A stretch of 64,000 bases of DNA, taken from Okapia johnstoni (lineage: Eukaryota; Chordata; Mammalia; Artiodactyla; Giraffidae). A model generated the notes under the pieces. It ran no database searches and was not told the origin of the DNA. It saw only the letters and a program-made list of their open reading frames with translations. The position numbers and the translations under genes were made by a program. The stretch lies in NCBI GenBank assembly GCA_024291935.2, contig CM044321.1, positions 58,460,985 to 58,524,984 of the forward strand. Reading direction: 5' to 3'. Shown here in pieces: positions 55,916 to 64,000 of this stretch (position 1 is the stretch's first letter; each line of letters begins with the position of its first letter).

Positions 55916-56503
55916 TGTATGTGTGCTTCTGGTTGGGAGTAGCCAGGAACTAAATTTTGTGTTCCCTTTCTTTTGTGAACCAGCATTATGGCAAGAGGAA
56001 GTGTGATGTGATGCTGTTGTAGAGTCCTAAGCAAGCATGGCAAGTTTTTTTTTTTTCAATTTCACAACTGTCAGAAAAGCTTGCATTAGGCATTTGGGTA
56101 TGGGGGTTAGGAGAAGTCTGCAAGACTGTGGGATTTGCGTGCAGAATATCTTTGTCTGGGAAGAGAGGCGTTCCCAAGCTCCCTAGGCCATCGCACCAAA
56201 TTCAGGTGGCAACAGGAGGGGAGGGAGGCACTGTTTATGTAAGACATATAAATGGAGCCCTCAAGTTCTGTGGGGTCAGTTTTGTGTGTCACTGGGAGCT
56301 GAAATTAATGGATATTTCCCTTTGAAGGATCAGCTCTTCAGGCAATATCAAGTGGAATAAAGGGACTTGACACTTTTTGTGAGGGATCATGTTTGTTTTT
56401 TCAATCTGATGGAAACCAATTTGCCTCCCCTGAAACTAGACATGTAAGCTTTGATAAGCTGGCAAGAGGGGAAAAAAGACAACCACCACAACCTTTGAGT
56501 CTG
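55916..56503. other. Unannotated sequence
   Basis: No transposon recognised; overlapping short open frames on both strands. Confidence 0.35.
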
Positions 56504-56514
56504 TAGCAGACTCT

Positions 56515-56868
56515 CTGTCTCTCTCTCTCTGTATATATTTATACATACATATGTATATATGCACATTTGTAAATAATTTAATTCAGTGTTTATGTTTGGC
56601 TGCACTGGGTCTTCGTTGCTGTGCGCGGGCCTTCTCTAGTTGCTGCAAGCAGGGGCTGCTCTTCACTGGGGTATACCAGTCCATGGGCTTCTCATTTTGG
56701 TGGCTTCTCTTGTTGTGGCTCCCAGGCTCTAGAGCAGGGGCTCAGTAGTTGCAGCACACAGGCTTAGTTGCTCCACAGTATGTGGGATCTTCCTGGACCA
56801 GGGATTGAACCCATGTTTCCTGCATTGGCAGGTGGATTATTAACCCCTGGACCACCAGGGAAGTCGTC
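56515..56868 (-). mobile_element. CHR-type SINE, near full length
   Basis: Reverse-oriented with a (TC)n/(TA)n tail, then TTTGGCTGCACTGGGTCTTC, TCTAGTTGCTGCAAGCAGG, TTCCTGGACCAGGGATTGAA and a head ending GACCACCAGGGAAGTC. Perfect target duplication TAGCAGACTCT at 56,504-56,514 and 56,869-56,879. Confidence 0.95.
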
Positions 56869-57259
56869 TAGCAGACTCTTAAAAAGAATTTGTGAGATGA
56901 CAGTCCTGCTAAGCTTTCTACAAAGTGGTCCTTACATGCATGTGAGGAAGATAAGAAACTACCACTCTGGGAGAAAAAAAGGCCAAAAAGGTAATCTTAA
57001 TTATTGAACTGTACCGTATTGGCCCAAAGTTTTTTTGAAGTAGAGTGTGGAGGCAACATTTAGGGAGGATTCTCAATCTCACTGGCAGACTATGCTTCCA
57101 TTATTGACCAGAGATGTATCAATATATTTTTAGAGAGTGATACAATTAATACCACCATGAGAAGTTGTTAGAGCTTAAAATTGGTCAAGGGCTCATTATA
57201 CAGCTTGTGATTGTCATTATCATTCACATTTGGCTCTGCTAGGTTTTTGTTCCAACTCT

Positions 57260-57725
57260 GTGTATATTATAAACGTAAAAGTTTTCAAAGGTAACACATC
57301 GCAAAATTTTGAGTGAAGAGTTCAGTGAATTTTATGCACATACTTTCTCTGATTGTCCAAGTGACATGTGTCAGAATGTCTCAGAAGATGATAATTCTTC
57401 AGAATATTGTTCTGATTCAGATGATGGTAATATTAGACCAACAAAAAGGTAAAAAACCCCAGTGATGGATTCTGATACATAAAGTGAAAGTGAAATGCAT
57501 GGTGCTGGAGAATGCTTCCTTGCTTCTATAGAAGAGTGGATTGAAGATGACATTTCAGAAAAGTTAGAAGACTTTAGAGGTGTGTCAGGTGTACAAAGTA
57601 CTATTGAATGGAATAACCCACAAAGTGTTAGAGAAATAACATAATTAATTTTTGACTGGCCAAAATAAAAATTGCCAACCACAGACGTTACTTTTTGGAA
57701 ACATTTCTCTGGTCAATGATGAGTT
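57260..57725 (+). pseudogene. Decayed transposase-like frame, possibly piggyBac N-terminus
   Basis: One reading frame, starting about 57,280 after a stop, stays in register for about 140 codons with a handful of in-frame stops and no needed frameshift. It begins with a Ser/Asp/Glu-rich stretch (SEDDNSSEYCSDSDDG), then W-containing EEWIEDDISEKLEDFRGVSG, then NPQSVREIT, an LIFDW segment and a final TFWKHFSGQ. An acidic N-terminus followed by W...F.G..G and a short S.EI..LIF block is the layout I associate with piggyBac transposases and PGBD genes. The DDD catalytic core is not visible downstream, where a CHR SINE has inserted at 58,029. Recognition is from motif layout only. An unrelated decayed gene is possible. 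Confidence 0.45.
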
Positions 57726-58014
57726 AAAATTATTGAAGCATGGATGATTGCTGGACCTTTACTCTTCTTTCCTTACTTGTCATCTGCTTTGAACCAAGTC
57801 TTACAGGTATATAGAGACACCCAGAGGCTTTGTTAGACTCATCAATGTCCTATTTTTGGATTGCTTCTCTTCCAACTCGGTTTTCCTACAATACGGTCTA
57901 TTTCACACCAGCGCCATATTTCACACCAGCGGCCAGGCTCCAACAATCAAATAATGAAAGCTCTGTAAAAGGTGCTACCAGTGTGTCCACAGGATTATGT
58001 GCGTTTCTAAGTTT
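57726..58014. other. Unrecognised sequence downstream of transposase-like frame
   Basis: May be decayed continuation of the element. Contains a short direct repeat TATTTCACACCAGCG (near 57,899 and 57,917). Confidence 0.35.
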
Positions 58015-58028
58015 TGCAAAAGCAAGAT

Positions 58029-58360
58029 CTAAAAATATTTTATTTATTTATTTATTTATTTTTGGCTGTGCCAGGTCTTTGTTGCTGCTTGAGCTACTAT
58101 CTGGTTGTGGTGTGTGGGCTTCTTGTTTCAGCGGCATCTTCTGTTGCAGAGAATGGGCTCTAAGGCATGAGAGCTTCAGTATTTGTGACACATTGATTCA
58201 GTATTGCAGCTCCCGGGCTCTAGAGTATAGACTCAGTAGTTGTGATGCGTGGGCTTAGTTGCTCCGTGGCATGTGGGCTCTTTCCGGACCAGGGATTGAG
58301 CCCACGTCTCCTGCCTGTATTGACAGGTGGATTCTCTACCACTGAGCCGCCAGGGAAGCC
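58029..58360 (-). mobile_element. CHR-type SINE, near full length
   Basis: Reverse-oriented with a (TTTA)n tail: TTTTTGGCTGTGCCAGGTCT, GTTGCTCCGTGGCATGTGGG, CTTTCCGGACCAGGGATTGA and a head ending GAGCCGCCAGGGAAGCC. Target duplication TGCAAAAGCAAGAT (58,015-58,028) against TGCAAAGCAAGAT (58,361-58,373). Confidence 0.95.
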
Positions 58361-58580
58361 TGCAAAGCAAGATGTTTTAAATGCAGTTACTCAAGATCAC
58401 CTTCTCTTTCCACTCTGACTTCCTCTCTGTCACCCTTTGTCAGCTGCCATCTGAGTGATGGGTGTATTTTGGATCTGGCTAAGAGGAAGTTGAATTGGGG
58501 ATCCAAGTATTGATAGTTTAGTGGGATAGTTTTATGTAGTATGCAGTCCCTTTTATAATTATCTAGGTGAGGAACTAGAT

Positions 58581-58780
58581 GGGACTTCCTTGGTGGCTCA
58601 GGGAAAGCATCTGCCTACAATGTGGGAGACCCAGATTCGATCCCTGGGTCGGGAAGATCCTCTGGAGAAGGAAATGGCAACCCATTCCAGTACTCTTGCC
58701 TGGAAAATCCCATGGGTGGAGGAGCCTGGTAGGCTATAGTCCATGGGGTCGCAAAGAGTTTGACATGACTGAGCGACCTC
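58581..58780 (+). mobile_element. Bov-tA SINE
   Basis: GGGACTTCCTTGGTGGCTCA, GATCCTCTGGAGAAGGAAAT, GTGGAGGAGCCTGGTAGGC, ending GACTGAGCGACCTC. It is followed by an (ACTTT)5 tail and the target duplication TAGGTGAGGAA (58,564-58,574 and 58,805-58,815). Confidence 0.96.
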
Positions 58781-58805
58781 ACTTTACTTTACTTTACTTT
58801 ACTTT
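58781..58805 (+). repeat. (ACTTT)5 microsatellite in SINE tail
   Basis: Five perfect pentanucleotide units at the 3' end of the Bov-tA SINE. Confidence 0.97.
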
Positions 58806-58815
58806 AGGTGAGGAA

Positions 58816-59611
58816 TGGTTTCTATGAATACTCCTACCACCTTGGATGCTCACCAGCATGGATGGGGAGTCAAGGTGAGCGCCAGAGGTCCTAAGGCTAT
58901 GAGCCAGTCCTCTGGCAGTCATCACAGGTAGTACAGGGGGACGTGGAGGGAAAAGAAAGTTGGAAGCAAGGTTTGAGCTCAGCTGCGGAAAATTCTTACC
59001 TTCAGCAGACATAAAGTTGTGAGAAGAAGACTGATGCTCTCTTGTCTGGAAAATAGTTGATTATGTTGAGTATCCAATTATAAACTCACTGTGCGTATGA
59101 ATAGTGTGGAATAGATTTTGTTAGAACACTTGTGCTTGTAGGGCACAGGCTGTAGGCAGTACAGCAAGAATGTCTGGGAGAAGATGCATGTTTCCAGCAT
59201 CCTATCCTGGGTCTCATCTTCTTGTATCTATTGCATCTTGTTCCAACAAAACTTGGTGGTTTCTATGGGGAAAGATGCACAAAATTGCCACCAAAGCAAG
59301 AAAAACGCTCTGAGAAACTAGTGTTCGGGTGACAAAACTCACACACATTCATTGCACGCATCTCACACACAAGCCACAGTATGTGGCATAAGAGGAATTC
59401 AATTTTTCTGTTACATAACTCAATGCAATGTAGAAACGTTAGAATTGTTCTTGTATCTGTCTTAATTTCAGATTAGTCTTGTATTTTTTGCCAGTATTAT
59501 TGTTCATACAAAAATTCAGATATGACCAGAAAGATGTATGTGTCTTGAAAGCCAAAAGTGAAAATTGAAAGAAATTATTTGTGGTACTTGTCATCTTTTA
59601 AAAAAATTGTA
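58816..59611. other. Unannotated sequence
   Basis: No transposon or gene recognised. Confidence 0.4.
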
Positions 59612-59748
59612 GGGACTTCCCTGGTGGGATGACTAGTGGTTGGCACTTTGCCTTCCATCACAGGGGGTGTGAGTTGGATCCCTGGTTGGGGAGTTAAGAT
59701 TCCATTTGCCTTGTGGCCAAAAAAATAAAACATAAAACAGAAGCAATA
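59612..59748 (+). mobile_element. CHR-type SINE, short form
   Basis: GGGACTTCCCTGGTGGGATG, CACAGGGGGTGTGAGTTGGA, TCCCTGGTTGGGGAGTTAAG and TTGTGGCCAAAAAAATAAAA with an A-rich tail. Confidence 0.94.
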
Positions 59749-59884
59749 TTGTAACAAATTCAATACAGATTTTAAAAATGGTCCATGTGGAAAAAAAAAA
59801 GCTTAAAAAAGTGTAACTTGTGTAATTACTCATTCTCCATAATTCATTTTTGTATTGAATCTTGTATTTTATTTTCCTTAAAGA

Positions 59885-60310
59885 GGGTGTCAACTTAAAA
59901 AATGCACAGTGTGAGAGTTAAGTTTTATTTGGGGCAAAAGAAGGACTGCAGCCTAGGAGACAGCATCTCAGAGAGCTCTGAGAAACTGCCCCAAAGAGGC
60001 AGGGGAGACGGTCAGTGTATATGTGATTTTGGTGAAGGGGGAGCCCATGGAATCAGGCACATTGTTTGTTTTTTCAGAAGGTTTCTGCTAGTCGTGAGGG
60101 AGCAGTCATCACCATGAAGGATTTTAGTCCTTTTCTAGGAGGAGGTACAAGAATTGGGCTCATAAAATCTGCTCCTGAAAATATCTCTCTGAAGACCTGT
60201 CCTGCCAGGCCCAATGCCTCATTTCTTCTCTCCACCCTGAACTCCTTTCAGGAGGTGTTGAGGATCTGCAGCTGCAGCAGCACATGGTTTAATCCTTGTT
60301 GAGGTAGATG
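59885..60310 (-). repeat. Ruminant endogenous-retrovirus-type solo LTR (probable)
   Basis: GTGAGAGTTAAGTTTTATTT, GGACTGCAGCCTAGGAGACA, TCAGAGAGCTCTGAGAAACT, CACCATGAAGGATTTTAGTC and GGTTTAATCCTTGTTGAGGT resemble a repetitive LTR seen in ruminant genomes. The AATAAA-type signal reads on the minus strand, so the LTR is probably reverse oriented. No retroviral gene is adjacent. Family not determined. Confidence 0.5.
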
Positions 60311-60489
60311 GCAAGTGCCAATTTGTAGTTGACAGGGGTCATAACATTTGTATAAGCTTTAGGCCCTGTAGAACCTGGATCCGCTCTGCTCCATGCCTTC
60401 ACTCTTATGCGTGTGTGTTCAGTAGGATCTGGGAGTACATGTGTGTGTGTGTAGGGGCTGCATGCTGAAACAGAAGGAGAAACTTTCAT

Positions 60490-60662
60490 TCTACCACCTA
60501 CAAGCTGTGTGACTTCAGCAAGTTTCTTAGCCTCTCTGAACTTCAGTTTCCTCAGCTGTAATATTTGGATGATCCTTCTTCACAAGATTGTTGTAAGACT
60601 TCAAAGAATACTTAACATAGTGTGGGGCATGTGATCAGAACTCAATAAATATTATTTCCCTT
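60490..60662 (+). repeat. MIR SINE, well preserved
   Basis: CCACCTACAAGCTGTGTGAC, TTCTTAGCCTCTCTGAACTT, CAGTTTCCTCAGCTGTAATA, then AAGATTGTTGTAAGACTTCA and AGAACTCAATAAATATTATT: core and 3' end in order. Confidence 0.92.
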
Positions 60663-63039
60663 TTTCCCCTCTCTCTCTGGAATGGTTCATGGGTTTATCT
60701 GAGGTCAGGGACTCAGGGGAGGAAATATTTTATCTTTTCAAAATGAATTTTGATATAAGGATATTAAAAAGAGTGCTGGGGTTTCCCCTGTGATTCCTAT
60801 GTTTAACAAGCCTGAGACAAAATGAATCACAACGATATTTTCTCTGAGTATAAGCAAAGAATGAAGTGCTTTCATCAGTTGTGAAGAGTATTGGGCTGAA
60901 AGTTCCAATTCAGTGTGTCTGCCACATGCACACACATATGTATACACACACACATACACCACCCCCCCACACACACTCACACACTCTTTCTCTCATATTT
61001 GTTTGATATGGCTCAAGGATTAGATGATTCTGAATCACTGAAGTTTTTCTTAAAAACTTCATCTGTCAATCAAAAAATATTGATAAGCAAAGCCCCAAGC
61101 CATGTGTTAGGTTCTCATGAGATACAGGAATCTGAGAACTGGAATTTGCAGTTTGTGGGGTGTCCTCATGAGCAAATAGCTTTTTTCTGGGGTGTGCCCT
61201 GGAACAAACAGCACAACCTTTCTGATAGGTTTGCTTCAGTCACATACATGCAGACATAGTCTCTGGGTGGTGGGAGTGGGAAGTGGAAACACAAAGTTTG
61301 CAGAATCCTGACTTGCTGTCAGGGTACCAGTCAGCCTGCAGAGCAGACTGACTAATGTCTGTGATGTTGGACCGTGAACTCTTTTCTTCAAGGGCAAGAT
61401 CCAAGAATACCTTTTTTTTTTTTTTTTTGCAGTTCCTATCAGGGCTAACATAGTAGGTGTTCATAGTATCTATCGAATCGATTTATAGTCTATCTATATA
61501 CAGTAGAATTAAAAAGAAAGACTTTAAAAGTGCCCAAAGGGTTTCCCTTTTTGAAAAAAAAATCTGCAGCTTTTGATTAATAAGCATGAATATTATGTCT
61601 CTTGCCATGATATTTTTGAAGAAGGGGAATATTTTTCAAATGGGAAATCAAAATCGGTCTACTTCACACATTTTGCTGATAAGCTCTTCCTTCTTGGTGT
61701 GAAAGAAACCATCTTTTCTTATGTAAGCAAGTCCAGGGTTGTCTGAGAAATTAGCATACTTGTAAAGACCAAAAAATCACAAGTAGACTCTCAGCTGAGT
61801 GAAGACCAGTGTGGACTCTAACCTGCTGGCAGTTAGAAAGAAAACTTGTTTTCTGAGATTACCTCTGTCCCCTGTAACTGTCACACATGATTGATTTCTA
61901 ATGAAGAGGAATTATTGGTCAAGTAAGAAAGAGTCTATGTAATGTATGTCCTAATGGATTATTCATTTACCCTCTGCATATTAAAGAAAACTGGGTGTGT
62001 ATAGCTTATCCAAATTTGTTTGAGACTATCTTGGTTAATTTTCCTGTTTTCTGAACTACTGAGTGAAATAAACGCACTCAGGTGTTGTCAAAGTGAACCC
62101 ACTTAATCTGGTTGACATCATGGTGTCTGGGTGAGATCTACCTGGGATCTAGTCAATTTGGCTGCTAAACACACACAGATAGGCACACACACTTGTTTAA
62201 AAATATTTATCCATGTACACCTTGTGGCAAGGGTGTGCTGAGGACTGTGGGCGTGAGCAGGCGTGACCCTGTCCCTGATCAGAAGAGAGGACCATGCAGC
62301 CATATCTCTTTTTTGGGTTTTGTAGGAGACCTGGGGCTAATGCTAAGCTTCCAGCAGTGTGTCCAGAGGTGGCTGGATTTGCTCTCTCAACGGACAAGAC
62401 ATGCAGGTTGCCACTGAGACAAATGCCCTATTCGTTGTCTTCTGGGCCACTTAAATCTTGATCTATTAATTACTCATATAAAACAACAGAAAAGTTTAAA
62501 AGAATGATTGTCTCAGACAGCCATATTTTAAATTTAGACTATGAAACAGAAATTAATTGATAATTTTAAGGCCCTTAATAATAACTACTCTCGATTGCAG
62601 CAGTTTTGCTTTGAGCTGAGGTTACTGGGATAAGTTTTAATTCTGGTTGGAAAAGAGCATGGAAATAGTACTTACCTTATATTGTCAAATTTTTGGTGCT
62701 TGGGTATTTGGAGTCACTGCGCTGTACTCTTTGTATGTTCAGGAATGTTAGTTATTTCAGACTGCAGCATGACTGGCTATAGCTAGTTGAATAAAATTCC
62801 TGCAGTTCATCCGTTCTTCTCCTACCAGCAGGTGTCATTATGGAAATATGAAAATACTGTAAATTCCAAAGTTGTAGGAACTGGCTATAAGAGAGAAAAG
62901 GAGCACTTTGGATATTAAAAGACAACAAAGAAAAATCATCTGCTACTAACCAAGGGTGGCGTGTTTAATTACTAATTTGGCAGTGTTCTACAATATAATG
63001 AAACTGACACAGGATTTCAAGGCACATACACAATTTATT
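60663..63039. other. Unannotated sequence with CA repeats
   Basis: No transposon recognised with confidence apart from simple repeats. Open frames of up to 114 codons (60,915-61,259) run through the CA-rich tract and look like chance. Confidence 0.4.
60927..60985 (+). repeat. CA-rich simple repeat
   Basis: Imperfect (CA)n with interspersed TATG and a CCCCCCC interruption. Confidence 0.9.
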
Positions 63040-63170
63040 TTAATTAGGTTAAGCAAGCATTTATTAAAACCTACTCTAGGTTCATAGGAGTCTCAAAAGA
63101 AAAGTAAGACATAATTCTTATCCTTAAGGAGCTGGCATGATATCTGGGGAAAAAAGAATATAGTTATGAA
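63040..63170 (+). repeat. Possible ancient L2/MIR3-type fragment
   Basis: GCAAGCATTTATTAAAACCT, ACTCTAGGTTCATAGGAGTC and TCTTATCCTTAAGGAGCTGG follow the order of an old repeat 3' end. Confidence 0.5.
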
Positions 63171-64000
63171 ATAATAGTGAGCAGAATGAGTCTGTCCTTT
63201 TTAACATGCCGATTGAAATGCATAGATAATCAAAGTCGTAACAATTCCTGCTGGAGCGGCAGTGTAGTATTGTCGATTCTGGGTTCTTCAAAGAATACTG
63301 TTTACATGTTTAAGTAGAGCAGAGCTTCAAAATTATTTGGTAACTTGATGGCTCATTCTTTCCTTTCTTGCTAACTGCTTTCACCCATCTTTCTCCATAC
63401 ATTGAAAGTAATAATTATAATTATTACATATGCATTGGTTAACCAAGGATAAAGTAATTGGTTGTAATAGTTTGCTATTATCAACTGATAATATGACCAA
63501 ATTTTTCTAAAAGCTAAGGTAGACTCTACAAGTGGGCTTTTTTATCAGGAGACTTATACCAGGAGCCTGGGTAAGAGTTTTAGTGTCTGGGTCAGGAGCA
63601 ATGCTTCATCTATTCTATTTTTCCCCTCGAGACTCTGGGTTCTTCCAAGGCATGGGATATGTGGCATTCCTCTTTGCATTCCTACTACTCTAATTCTGTA
63701 TCAGTACCTGTTTGTTGAATGGCTAGATGAATAATAATAAAGCCAAAGAATAGGATACCAACAATCCTTCACTCATTATGGTGCTAGAATGTATGTTGCT
63801 ATTAGACTAAGAAATCTCAGATGAGTAATTCAGAAAACTGGATTGAAAAGTTGAGAGTATAGATTCTAAAGTTTTCTCCTTTGGTTCCATGAGTCCACCC
63901 AGGGAAATTTGTCTCAAAAATTATTTCTCAAACACCTTCTCACCTTTTTTGACACCCATTTTCCCCAAACCTCCCAAAACAATCACAAGAAGAACCAAAT
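63171..64000. other. Unannotated AT-rich sequence to window end
   Basis: Nothing certain. TATCAGTACCTGTTTGTTGA followed by ATGGCTAGATGAATAATA near 63,698 resembles an L2/MIR terminal segment. Confidence 0.35.

Noticed and set aside
60915..61259. 114-codon open frame
   Set aside because: It starts inside a CA-rich simple repeat (Thr/His-rich translation), has no domain and no splice context.
62818..62840. CTCF-like sequence CTACCAGCAGGTGTCAT
   Set aside because: It resembles the CTCF core but departs from it at a key G. Without a matrix score or occupancy data it is not reported as a site.

Overview
The window is nuclear DNA from a ruminant (cattle, sheep, goat or a close relative). The evidence is the repeat content. 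There are six BovB retrotransposon fragments with the 3' end CTGAACTGAACTGAA, about a dozen Bov-tA/BovA SINEs that start with a tRNA-Glu-like head and end in GACTGAGCGAC-type sequence, and about ten CHR-type SINEs. These lie over an older mammalian layer of MIR, L2, L3/CR1, L1M/HAL1, MLT1/MaLR LTRs and a hAT MITE. Nothing looks bacterial or viral, there is no CRISPR array, and no operon-like gene cluster is present. Family names come from memory of consensus sequences; no database search was run.

Layout. Positions 1-12,480 are AT-rich intergenic or intronic sequence with scattered L2, L1, BovB, hAT and MLT1 remnants. Positions 12,500-23,100 form a strikingly CpG-rich domain of about 10.6 kb in three blocks (about 12.5-16.8, 18.2-19.75 and 21.1-23.1 kb) that is almost free of transposons. 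It carries promoter-type motifs: a consensus CRE (TGACGTCA), CACGTG E-boxes, a MEF2-type box, GC boxes, poly-C tracts and a 21-bp palindrome of two opposed GATA sites. This looks like the promoter domain of a developmentally regulated gene, but I could not identify the gene, its strand or any certain exon. Positions 23,100-64,000 return to AT-rich, repeat-filled sequence, most likely an intron or intergenic flank. Two repeat-poor stretches there (28.9-33.2 kb and 39.9-42.9 kb) are the likeliest places for conserved noncoding elements.

Coding content. I find no convincing complete protein-coding gene. The long open frames inside the CpG domain (up to about 715 codons) are what GC-rich sequence gives by chance: several frames are open at once, and they are rich in Pro, Arg, Ala and Gly. 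The open frames at 4.2-5.0, 49.2-49.8 and 52.8-53.5 kb are decayed BovB reverse transcriptase. Weaker candidates are flagged: an exon-like segment at 50,429-50,611, a good plus-strand splice donor at 21,578/21,579, and a decayed, apparently piggyBac-like reading frame at 57,260-57,725.

No genes can be shown to work together here. The main value of the window is the CpG promoter domain, a clean record of nested retrotransposition, and a few unusual sites. I see no sign of a previously undescribed biological system.
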